This document shows, in pieces, positions 11,961 through 23,049 of a DNA stretch of 64,000 nucleotides (position 1 is the stretch's first letter; every line of letters begins with the position of its first letter). The position numbers and the translations under genes were made by a program. The DNA is from Isoetes taiwanensis (lineage: Eukaryota; Streptophyta; Lycopodiopsida; Isoetales; Isoetaceae). The notes beneath the pieces are model-generated. The model did no database searches, was not told the origin of the DNA, and worked only from the letters and a program-made list of their open reading frames with translations. The DNA lies in NCBI GenBank assembly GCA_021234155.1, contig JAJEKV010000524.1:1-64000 (forward strand), written 5' to 3'.

Positions 11961-14266
11961 GAATTCTTGTACCTTAGAAAAGGCAAGCCTGCTAAAAGAA
12001 AAGTTGAAGGTCCATTTTTGGGTTGCCCCTAGGGGGCAAACCCTTGCTCATGTGGGTTTCTGGCATATTCTAAGCATATGCTAGAATATGCCCAGAATAT
12101 ACCCGAGACTGCTCTAAACTTATTGTTGCATGTAAATTGGCGATCATTAGTGTTGCAGGGGTGCGGTGTGGAAACTGCCTAACCGCCATCGCCATGCCCC
12201 TGAATACAGAGGACCAATCCTTCCCAAGGGGTCTTCACACTGAAGCTTGAGCTCCACCAAGCTTGGCACTTTATAGATCAGCTATGGGGTTCTAGTAAAA
12301 ACCTTCTTCACGACCAAGAAATAATTTCTCCTTCAAATCTTTCCCCACCCAATTCTCCACATGCCATCGCAAAATGTCCTTATTCTACCATTGCCCAGCA
12401 TTCCGTCCCTTGTGTCTTCCAAATTCCCCCACATTATCCAAGATTTAGCAAGCTCCAGTATGAAATCATGCCGGAATAGCAGCTCGATGGTCTTCTTAAA
12501 GAATATGGCTTGTCTGCGGTCGATATGCCTTGAAGAAAAATGAGGGCAGCCTTGAAGAAAAGCGACATTATGCCATTGATGCATTTCTTTGGGGAAGTGA
12601 TCATTCCCTGGTGACTGACCTTTTATTCTAGACTAAGCTTTGTGTGTCATAGCTTTTAAAGTCTGTTTTAGGTTTGAAAAGATAATATTATATTCTTGGA
12701 TAAGGCAAAGAAGGCAAAGGATGCAATAAATCGAAAAAGAAAATATAAAATTTGGATCCGACAGGTCGCTATAGTGAACGGGTATCCCAAGAACAAATTT
12801 TCGCATGCTTTGAAGATATGTATATTTGCCATTGCATGTAGTTGTGGATATGGCATGAAGTTATGAGTATCTCTATTATATGCAGTTGATTGCATAATCT
12901 ATTGCCAGTGATGGTGCTATTAACAATATTCTCTTCCGTCTAGAAAAGTCACAATTTTGGATTTTGGCCGACATCTGTTTTTCTCCAAATGAAATTTATA
13001 AGGTTTAGGAAAATAGATTTTTCAAGATTTTGACTATCTATTGCCACCGTGAATCGTGGATGATAAGTTCCAATTTTAGTTTTCTTTTGAACTACAAAAA
13101 TTAAAGAAAGGGCATTCATATCTGCATCTTTTTGGAAACATTGATTTCAGTCTGGCATTTTTCCAGAAGAGCATGTCTTTTTGCGTTGCCAAAACTTTCA
13201 AGAGAAGTTTACATCCAGAAAAGAAACAAGCCTTTTTGCTCCCTGTATAAGTATTATCTTATGGCTTGTTTTTTCCTACCTTGAAATTATAGCCATTGAT
13301 TTTAATAATGTTCCCAAGTATATTCCTTCTAATGCATTCTCCCCTCATTAAAATGCGTGATGGGGTCAAACTGGATCTTCCACCTCAGCATATGAATTCT
13401 CCACCTTTGAAGAAAGTCAAGATACAAGTCAATTTTATTTTACAAATTTGAAATTTTACGCGAACAATCTACATATACCTTTGGTGCTACTGTATGCCTC
13501 CACTGTCATAGCACAAGCATAAAAAATAGCTACAAGAACGTAAACAAATATAAGGCAAAACAAAACCCTTTCACAACTCCTCGATGAAGGATATGGCGGA
13601 TCCCCTCTACGGGCGTTTTTCTTTTCAACCCCTTTTTTCTTTTAGTCTATCATCTTAAGACGACTTACGCTTAGTCTTATCTTGTTGCTCATAGCAGGAT
13701 CCTCCGGAATGGCCAATTTATCCTCCGCGAGATCATTACGGTGTGGCTCCATAAACCCCGTGCAATCCATAACCTACTCCAAGTCCTAATCCCAACTTCC
13801 TCACAAATTGGGGATGAACTATTTTTCCAGGCCGACCGCTTCCTTTCGGTCGAAACTCCCCGAGAGCTCCAATCTACCACAAAAATTTTGAGCCCAAGAC
13901 TCTCCTTTGCAATTTTCAAGGCCAATCGTGGCTGTGGAAAAACTTCGGTTCGATCCTCGGCTTCCTTTGGATGCAAGCTTTGCTTGCTTTCGAAGTGTTC
14001 GCGGCAACCACAATTCTTCAATCCGGCCTCTTAAAGACCCGTGGACCAAATCTGAGCTGATTCGAGCTCGGGAACCCTTAACGTCCTTGGCCTCTGCATT
14101 TAGCCGTAGGATTAAATCCCAGCCGTCTATTCTAAGAGGTTATATCCAAGAACAATTTGGGGCCAAAACTGTTATAAGCCGATAACAAAATGTTATGTCC
14201 ATAACATTCTCTTTCTATCCGCATCGACCACGCACGTTTCGGCGCGCCTCCGTAGGTGGTCGATCC
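11961..14266. other. No assigned gene
   Basis: A minus-strand frame at 12333-12584 (SWIMWGNLEDTRDGMLG) reads like real protein and may belong to the element to its left, but I do not recognise it. The overlapping frames at 13689-14185 on both strands are in GC-richer DNA and have no motif. The rest is AT-rich spacer. Confidence 0.4.
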
Positions 14267-14638
14267 TTAGCAAAAGCCCGCCATATTCAAGCCATAGCGG
14301 ATCTCGGCGGCGGCCAGCCGGCTTCTCTCTGTCTTTGAACGACTGGGCTTCATTTTTTTCAGATTTTCTTTGTTTGATCCGTTGTGGCATCTACGCTTTA
14401 AAACAGCTTCTAGCATACCCGCGGCTACGCAATAAAAACCACCGCAGGGTGGAGCTTCCGATACAAAAAGGAACTGGAAAAGGGTTAAAGAGGCGGCAAC
14501 AAAAGATGTTACAAGCAAATGATTATGGTACTGCTTTGAGCAAATCCGACTCATTTGATGCAAAATCCGACTCCACCGTTTAAATCTGCCTCCACCATTA
14601 CCGTCGGACTCCCCTGCTCTGTTTAAATCAGCCTCCAC
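14267..14638 (-). CDS. Unidentified 123-codon open frame
   Basis: An ATG-initiated minus-strand frame in GC-richer DNA, with a short hydrophobic stretch (LLVTSFVAASLTLFQFLF) around residues 41-58 and a Lys/Arg-rich C-terminal third. No family is recognised. Overlapping frames exist on the other strand (14335-14583). The length could be chance in a GC-rich tract, so this is only a candidate. Confidence 0.15.
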   Translation of the reverse strand: MEADLNRAGESDGNGGGRFKRWSRILHQMSRICSKQYHNHLLVTSFVAASLTLFQFLFVSEAPPCGGFYCVAAGMLEAVLKRRCHNGSNKENLKKMKPSRSKTERSRLAAAEIRYGLNMAGFC

Positions 14639-14782
14639 CGCGCCGCGTATGCATCACATGTTACGTTATGAAAGCGAGGCTTACATTTGGTTTCTTTTTC
14701 TTGCCGTAATGCGGTAGGGCTGCCAAGCTGGCTATGGCGTCTCTCGTCAAATGCCTCGATCAAGGGCGTTAAAGGTCGATGG

Positions 14783-14922
14783 CGTCCTCCCCACCGGCGT
14801 TATGGCCCATGAAAATGGCCTCATTGGCCATGTGGCGAGGAAATTCCTATTGCGTCTTGCCGTGCGGGCCACATGGCCACTTTGCCCATTTCACCGGGCC
14901 ATAACGCCTGGTGGGAGGGGCG
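14783..14922. repeat. Long imperfect hairpin (about 54-bp arms, 31-bp loop)
   Basis: The left arm 14783-14836 and right arm 14868-14922 are reverse complements with a few mismatches and single-base gaps. Both carry ggcgttatggccc and ggccatgtggc. The loop is 14837-14867. The arms are GC-rich, unlike the surrounding DNA. Possible identities are a foldback or MITE-like element or a transcribed hairpin that could feed small-RNA production. No coding frame crosses it. Confidence 0.8.
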
Positions 14923-16797
14923 TTATCTAGCCCATCTTGCCTCCACAATCATTAACATGCATCACTTTCGCCTTCTCCGCCCCGCATCGCTAATAATAGC
15001 CCTGTTAATCACTTATTAAGTCTGTCGCCATCATCGCTAAAATGGCCCCCTGTTCCTTGCTCTACACTTAACGCAAATGAAAATACTTAAATTAGCAGCA
15101 TGCCAGGTTACCTTTTTTTTTAGCATCTCGTGTGTCACGTTGTTCTAACATCTAAAAAGCAACTTATATAAAGGCATCTCTTTGGGTCAAGCTAGTCTAT
15201 CCACCGTCACAAGACATTATACGAAAAAATCTACAAATACACCTCCATAACAATTTACAATCTTATGTAACATCATACGATTTTCACTATTTTGAAACCT
15301 TATCGTTATATGTTATATCGAGTTGAAATCTTTTTGTAAAATTTTTCCCTTTATACCTTATAAGCCAAGGTATATATATACATGTACATAGAACATAGAA
15401 CGACTTAGCAGTATAGCAGTCTCTCTTTTTGACCATTTGATATTTTTGAGTCAAGATCAGTTGGTGAAGATATCGTCGTTCCCTTGTTTCATCTGTCTGA
15501 ATTCTAAACGTCTGAAGATGGTTAACATTTGGCGACCATTTAGGAAATAACTATATATCTCAGAAGCAAAGAATACATTAAAGAAAAAAAAAATAATAAT
15601 AATAATAGTTTAAAAATATTGTGTGCCCTAAACGATGCAAGAATCTAAAGAACATTCTTCAATATGGCCTAAAAAATCCAGATAATATTCCCAAACAACC
15701 ATCAAACAAGGGTTTACCCCTTTGGGCAACCAAAAACAACCACCAACAACCAACCACCTACCTCAATGAATACGAAACTACAAAACAAAGAATATGCAAA
15801 CACACTCTCGGGACCACCGAGGGCAAACCCTTTGTGCGTAGCACCTTCTTTTATTTCATCCTTAAGTGAGTCTAATATGCAAATCTAGTTTGTACAAATC
15901 TTTGTTTGGTGCTTCTTCCTCTTAGATATTATTCATTATTAGAAACAATGGCCAGTATTTAGTATTTGCAAGATCAATTATTTTTAAATTTCACCTTATT
16001 ACACCCCTCCCTCCCTTTTTTGCTTTTGATGTGGCATCATCTTCACCAGTGGGTCAATCAAATCTTCACGGTCCAAATTTAAGCATGTGTTGAAAACCTA
16101 TAAAGGTTATTTCATATCATTGCCACAATATGGTAGCTTGAAAAATCTAAGGGGCTTTAAGGTACCCAAGGCTACTTGCAATATATGATAAATGGAATTT
16201 AATTGAATTGAGCTTTTACTGTCAGCCTATAGAATGCTTGTATCTGATGACACTAATAAGACCTAGGAACACACTAGCACTTAAATGCCTTAGAACACAA
16301 AAGGTTCCGCTTAAGCCATGTGCTCTTAATTGGCTTTTCCACCAATCCTTACGAAGACTAGATGGCCTATGGAATCCAACTGTGAAGATTAGATAAATAG
16401 CCTATATTTTTTGTAGTTTTGAGTTAAACTACAACACAAAATTCAATCAAATGTCAAAGAATTCATTCTTGTTCAATGTAGCCATCTTCTTGGTTCTTCA
16501 AAGAAAAAATAGAGCATAAATGTCAACATTAAAGTTCTGCCCATTGCATAGTGTTGTCAAGAAAGCCAATGATGTATGTCTATGGCATAGGTAGACATGC
16601 AAGAGAACACTTATATAAATCTATTCAAAAGTCACAATTACAAAACAAGTAGCGTGGACAAAAATTCTCATCTTACCAAATCTTGCAAATAGCTAAACCT
16701 TGCCATCTTCAACAACATGTATGTTCTTCTCAATTGTTGGTGCTTCCTTGCTTCCTCACTACTATTGAAGTCCTAAAATTAACAATACAACAGATAC
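14923..16797. other. No gene seen
   Basis: AT-rich spacer with an A-rich/AAT microsatellite near 15581-15608. Frames at 15621-15869 and 16208-16396 (+) have no recognisable motif. Confidence 0.5.
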
Positions 16798-18010
16798 TTT
16801 TTTTTTTTTTTTTTTTAATTGAAGGCTGAAGTATATTTAGATCCGTGTAATAAAAGTACATTGAGAGCTAATAAAAGCTTTTTGAAAATAACCTTTAGGA
16901 TAGGGTAGGTTAGGGACCACGAATAAAAAACCGAACTATCCAAATACAAAATAGAAGCGAGGGAAAAATCTTGGCGGAGTTCAAAAAGTATAGTAAGCGG
17001 TATCTTAGCAAGGTGATCGAGTATTCACAGAAAATTTTTCTTCTTAGGCTCCCTCTTAGAATGATCCTTTCTTCCCATCCCCTTATTGGCTACAATGAAT
17101 AAGCAATAAGGGCATTTGCAGAGATGAGCCTTTCCTGGATTAAATCTGTCCCTCTTGTCCTTTGCAGTGCACAAGATATATCTTTTCTCATCAAAGTAGG
17201 ATGTGCAGGCGCAATTGCAGTGACACTCTTCTCCATGTTCGTTGGGAACTTCGACTCCAAACTGAGTGAGCCATAATGCATTCGTTTGAACATGATTAAA
17301 GTGTTACCTGCAAGCAACAGAACACCGACATTAAAAAATAGAATTGAGCCTTAATTACGATTCCCATAAACTTCCAAAACCCAATTTATGTCATATTGGG
17401 CTTGTTTAATTATGGCATTGGGCGGATGATTTCCTCCTTGAAAATCAAGGTGTTTCTTCCCTTCCACATTCTCCATGGGAGAATGTACCTCCTCCATTCA
17501 ATTGGATTATGAGGGAAAAAGAGCTCAATAGCATGCATTTGGGGTAGGCCAGGAATATTTAGCTCGGTTTACGCTAACTCCAAAATCCATTTACGCCCAT
17601 AAGCAATTTTTAAGCAGGATGTTCTTCATCTTCACGATCCTGCAAACATCTAACACATATGTCGTAATTAGACATGTTGAGCCTCCATCTCTTTCTATTA
17701 GTAGCAAGGGGCCTATGCGAGTTGCCACATAAATGCCTTGATTTTTGGATGAATTGGACTTTTCCACATAAAGGTCAAGTTCCTGTAAACTCTGTCAGGG
17801 TCAATATTCCATTTCATATGAATGGATATTTCTTGGTGCTTGTTTAGATACCTGTAGGCCAAGTTCACTCTGTAACGGAAAAACCATTAATATGCCAAAG
17901 TATATTAGTATCTCCCATAGCCAACCTCGAGAGATATACTATTGAAGAGCCGTTTGGAGTCATCTCCTAAGTCGTAAAAGTGGATTCTTGGTAATCAAAA
18001 TCATGAGTAA
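16798..18010 (-). mobile_element. LINE 3' fragment with zf-RVT and poly-A tail
   Basis: The 3' end is marked by a T19 run at 16798-16816, which is a poly-A tail on the minus strand. Upstream on that strand, around 17640-17900, frames give NILWHINGFFRYRVNLAYRY, then PIHPKIKAFMWQLA. After one shift comes NMSNYDICVRCLQDREDEEH, the zinc-binding CxxC...EEH signature that follows reverse transcriptase in plant L1 elements. A further frame at 17090-17317 lies between this and the tail. The copy is 5' truncated, as is usual for LINE insertions, and is frameshifted. Its sequence differs from the fragment at 10870-11960, so it is a different subfamily. Confidence 0.65.
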
Positions 18011-18433
18011 TGTCCCTAATGTAGACTAGTAAGGGTGCCCGTTCTTTGGGCATAAGTTGAGAGCCCTGTAAATTTTTGAGCTGCACACTAACAATGTAAA
18101 TTTTGTAGTGCTACTACTATTGTAGTATCGTTCTAGCAAAATGTAACATCGTCTTACATTGTAATATTATGTCCAACTTTTTTCTACCCATGCCATTCCA
18201 TGCCATTGTGGACTCATGTTTGGTAATAGCGCATGTCTAAATGCTCAAAAGTCACACTTGACAATATCATGCATTTGAACTACATTCTAGGTAGTTTGTT
18301 GTCTATAAAGCAACATACCTACCATAAGTTGCACCAAGTAACACAGTTATAAAATCCACTACGAAATGTTTGCCTTATCCCAATATTTTGCAACTAGCAT
18401 TCTACTCTAAAACGTGTACTAGAAATGCAGGGC

Positions 18434-18588
18434 ACATGTAGGTGGAATACAATAGTACAAATAAAATCATCATCATCATCATGAATAATAAATTAATTGG
18501 GCATTTATCCTTTGTTTCCGAAGGTATATCGTTATGCCGGGCATTAGTTGTACATGTAGGTGGAATACAATAATACAAATAAAATCAT
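18434..18588. repeat. 37-bp direct repeat, 118 bp apart
   Basis: Copies 18434-18470 and 18552-18588 share acatgtaggtggaatacaat and ataaaatcat, with a single substitution between them. The first is followed by a short (CAT)n run. Confidence 0.85.
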
Positions 18589-20431
18589 GTCTTGAGTTGA
18601 GAATTGAAGGGTAGTTTGCATACAAAGGATAAGAGAACAAATCTTGCTTAAGTCGGAACGTCAATGAAAAGTAGGAACACCAAGTTCAAAATTACACTTG
18701 CAATATTACCATTGGGCGAGGGTAGTTGATGTTTCCATAACCATAATTGTGGGAGAGAACATTGTATATCATACATATCTATATCAGATTGACTAAACCA
18801 TGTGTTAACTTATTATCCAACTTATCCAAGAAACCTAAGAATGTTAGTTACAACTCTACAGGTGCATTTAACAACAACATAGATGTAACACTAATAGTTT
18901 AGCTCTTATATATTTGCAATATAGACATTTTAAGTACCATTGTAAAGCGGTTGGCATCCACGTAAAACTATGATTATTAGTAGACCGAGTTGTGTTTGAT
19001 GCTGATATAAGATATAGTTTTTATTAGCCAGATTGCTTGCTTGTCCACTATTAGCTAGTACCACGAGTAAATTATGAGGATCTAAAAAATAGGACATGCA
19101 CTTCTTCAAAGCCAAGTGGCATAATACAAATTTAGATCCTAATGGTGTTGTTCTTTCTTCAGCCGCAACCTTTGCTCGACTCCATACTTGTTCGCAAACC
19201 AACAAAAGTACACAATAAATTGAGTACAGATATAGAATGATAAAGGCAAACATAAATAAGCTATCTTTAAAAGATAGCCTAACTTCGAAAATCGGACACA
19301 ACATATAGCATTACCGTTATCTTCTTGTGCCACCCCAATTGTAGCATCCCTTGAGTATCGTCACACAATCTATAACACAACTTTGTAAAATATTTCTAGA
19401 TTCTGAGCTCTAATCCTTTGTCACTCGCGGGTTACAAATGGAAATCGTATGTTGTATGTTCCTCAAAGACATTCTTTGCCCTTATGAGCGATTCGTTCCA
19501 TATAAATGTCTCGAGAATAGCATGCAGGAAAAAGCAAAGAGAAGAAAAAATCATTCCCTTAATCTCTAATCCATGCATGTCAAAACAAAGAAGAGAGAAA
19601 AAATATGGCTTACTTTGTATAGAGAAAGAGCGTTTTTAAGAATAAAATCTTGGATCCCTTAATATAGAAATCCTTGAAGTAATATCTGACCCAGGCCTCT
19701 TATAGTTCTCAACGGATGTAGATACAAAGCTTCTATGATGTAACCAAAGGCTTTAAATGTATCCATAAGCATATTTCTCTATCAATGAATACAATCCTTA
19801 AAAGACCCAGGCCTATCTAGTTCTAGTCACGACAAAAGCTTTCTCAAAGTATTTTTCCGACAGCGAGGGATGCTTAACAAAGGATTCACGGATTAAGGGA
19901 ATAGACACGAATGGGAGTTTGGCGCTGCTTTACCCTCAAATAAATCGGTTCTATTACGATTTCCTCCTTATCTATTTGCTACAATTGATCTCGATAGGAA
20001 GCGCTCCATATGCCGCCGTTAGCCATGGCGGTCGTTACATAAACAAAACTCCAGTAATCCTCCGGCATCAATATCTCGGACTAAAACCAAGAGGAGTCTT
20101 CTAATCCATTTTATTGTAGCAACGCCATAAAAGCTGAAAAAAGGAACAAATATGATGATGGAATGGATGGGAAGCGAACTTGATAGTTGCCATGGCCGCA
20201 ACGATATCCCTAAACCGGAGGAAGCGAGAAGCTCTAACCACGAGAAACCACAAGCGGAAGTGCTAAAAACCTAAGAAGATTGTGGAATGTATTTGCACCG
20301 ATTTTTCTAACCTAGCGGGGTTTCCACATGGCGTGCATGTGGATAGCGCGCCATGGCTATGAACCCTAAAAACTCAAAACTTTGTGGACGTGGCATCATC
20401 ATCGCCATTGGTTTGGTGAATGCGGTAGTTA

Positions 20432-20480
20432 AAATTAGGGCCTGGGTCCAACACTTACACAATAACATTATAATATAAGA
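20432..20480. repeat. Dispersed repeat end, copy 1
   Basis: About 49 bases, including gggtccaacacttacacaat and attataatataaga, recur almost exactly at 22997-23044. Both copies follow a tggcatcatc phrase by 50-60 bases. A looser relative (tccaactccaacacttat) lies near 28590. This looks like the conserved end of a repeat family. Confidence 0.75.
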
Positions 20481-20587
20481 CTAGTAATGGTGCCCGGTAC
20501 ATGGAGATTTGGAGATGATCAGAGATAAGAAAAGAGCCAGACACAAACCTAAATATATTATCAATTTTGTAGCTTCTTCCTTCTAAA

Positions 20588-20735
20588 TACATAATGGCAA
20601 ACAATGCCCAGCATTGTTGGACTAAAGTTACAAATATATCAATTGATGAACCTATCGTGGTTATACATAATGGCAAACAAAGCCCAGCATTGTTGGGCTA
20701 AAGTTACAAATATATCAATTCATGAACCCATCGAT
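20588..20735. repeat. 76-bp-period tandem duplication
   Basis: Copies start at 20588 and 20664. Both contain tacataatggcaaacaa and a short palindrome, gcccagcattgttgg(g/a)c, then aaagttacaaatatatcaat. They differ at a handful of positions. Confidence 0.85.
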
Positions 20736-22996
20736 ATGTTATCTATGTCATATAAAATACCTTAATAAATGTCAAATGAACTTAATTGAGTGGTTTATGA
20801 TTTGCCTTATATCAAAATGGCATTCAATATAGAATACACTTGTAAAGTGAAGAATAAAAAACGTGTATACAATAAATGTTGAAAGGGCATAGTTGCTTGG
20901 CATGTGCAACAGCTTCTTACACTTTCTATTCTGCTTCGCTTCACTTCCTATTCTAGAAATGTTAATCAAATTGTGGAAAAATGTACAAATTCATTGTACA
21001 GTGACAATAAAAAAGAACATGTTTCCTATGACATTATTCCATATCTTTGTAATTTAAGGTGCATAATCTGTAAACCCTTTCATCCAATATATCTTCATGC
21101 ATAGACTCTATTTATTTTGCATGCCTAGCATATAAATTTGTCCAGTATATACTATAATTTTTACTCTATTAAACTATGCAGCTCTTGACTTATTTGCGAG
21201 AAATATTTGCAGGAGATTTGCTCAATCAAGCTTCTTTGCAATAGAAGGGAATGTTCCGCACACCATCTGCAAAATTAACATATAAGAATAAAGATTTAAC
21301 ATCAACAATGATAATGACCAACAAAGTAAATTTTATAAAACATGAACGAATATGAAGTAATATTTTGCGAAGTAATTACGTTATTAAGGATGCTCTTTCA
21401 GCTGTCTGAACGAAACCAAAGAAAAAAAAAACAACAAAGAATAAAACCCACCTTAATCTTGGCTCATCTCATCATGTAAGTAATTATCTCTTTTGAATAA
21501 TGTATTAGCAGATTAGGAATGAAATGTATGTCATGCAATGTAATGTGCAATGTTGCTGTCAAATGAGAAGTTACAAAGTGAACTGGTTACCTTTGTCTTA
21601 GTAAATGCGATGGACTGGACTTGAGGAACTCGGATACCTTTCCTTTTGTTGCATACACGAAAAGCACAGGACTATTCATAACTGCATGCATAAGTGCATG
21701 AGGAAAACAACACAAAAAATTTAAAATTTTCCACAAAAAGTACCTTGCTTCCACATAAGGCTTCAGATCATTGTATAATGTGAGGAAATTGTTCAGATTA
21801 TCTCACTCTGTTTGAGCATTCTGTTTACACATCAGGGCTTCTGGAATATTACCAACGGTAACCAAATTTTAGAATAAGGGCGTGATGGAAGATACATGGC
21901 TCCTCTGCTTGCAGCTTCGATCCACAGGATTTGAAGCGCCCTTCTTCCTAGCAGTAAGGCATTGACTATCAGACCGAAAATCTTAGCAGCACCAACACTG
22001 CACCAAAACCAGCATGCACGCACTACAAATACCTTAGCTTGCAACCCTTAAGCAAGTTGGTGTTGAAATGCACTTCCAACTCCAAAACCCAACAAACGAT
22101 TCTGCAAAAGCATCAATCAGTGAGAGATGGCCGGGCATGTTGTGTAATTTGATATTTACTGGAAATACCACAAAGAGAATAACTTCGATCTATTGATGAT
22201 TTTTCACTTTTAATAATGCCTAGAATGTTGCATACATGAAAAGCACACAACATTGAAATCTGTCAAGTTCTATGGCATCTCTGTTTGTGCTATTATATCC
22301 ATAACTACAGCAGCAGAACTAATTTACACTGTATCCTGACCATTTTGGGATATGAATAAGTGCCCTAAATATCTATACAGACCTACAAATTGGCAAGAAC
22401 AAAATGTATTTCGTGCATGGTCTTGGAAGCATGAAAGCACGATAAATCTGAGCAAAAACCTGATTATTTTCGTTCCAACATCTAAGGACTCTAATTAATC
22501 AAAGAAGGATCGATAGGGTGTACTAAATTCAGAGCAAATAAGAGGGGATAAAACCTTGGAGAGTTGGTTGAAGGCTCCATACTGGTTCACCGAGAAAAGC
22601 CATAAATCATATAGTTTTGGAACAAAACAACTACCAAGCAGCAAAATCCTAAGCTAAAAAGGAAAAATCGTGGACCACTCAAATCGATGCAGCCAAAATC
22701 GTCTGCCTAATTACTGGTTGCTGATCTCCAGCTACCTGCGACCACTGCGGATCGGTAGGCTCCATCATTACGCAGAATCGACCAAACATCTTGGGACTTG
22801 GGAGGAAGCGGGATTTTTAGGAGGAGCCGCCCGAGGTATTTAGGTTAAAAAGGAATAAAAGTGTCGAAAATAGCATTATAGGGGCTTTTTTTTAAAAAGG
22901 GAGGCCAAGAAGTCGGATTATTTACTCTTCAATCCCACTAAAGAATCTAAATGTGGCATCATCTCTTCCATTGATTTCATCAAATCTGGGCAGCCC

Positions 22997-23044
22997 AAAT
23001 TAGGGCTGGGTCCAACACTTACACAATAACATTATAATATAAGA
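22997..23044. repeat. Dispersed repeat end, copy 2
   Basis: Near-identical to 20432-20480. It abuts the 3' boundary of the LINE at 23050-25660, so the LINE may have inserted next to or inside this repeat. Confidence 0.75.
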
Positions 23045-23049
23045 TAATT

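Larger units (their letters stand above)
18011..23049. other. Gene-free AT-rich region
   Basis: No gene is supported. A minus-strand frame at 18930-19304 contains a strongly hydrophobic stretch (FMFAFIILYLYSIYCVLLLV) followed by a charged region; it may be a decayed membrane-protein exon but I cannot name it. Minus-strand frames near 21832-22044, and a short ATG frame near 22700-22790 (starting MFGRFCVMMEPTDPQWSQV), read partly like coding exons but lack a recognisable family. Several local repeats are listed separately. Confidence 0.45.

Noticed and set aside
13689..14185. Overlapping frames on both strands in a GC-richer island
   Set aside because: Frames mirror each other, no motif, typical of chance open frames in GC-rich DNA.
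18930..19304. 124-codon minus-strand frame with a hydrophobic segment as a membrane protein
   Set aside because: Single hydrophobic run in AT-rich DNA, no family, overlapping frame on the same strand; not enough to annotate.
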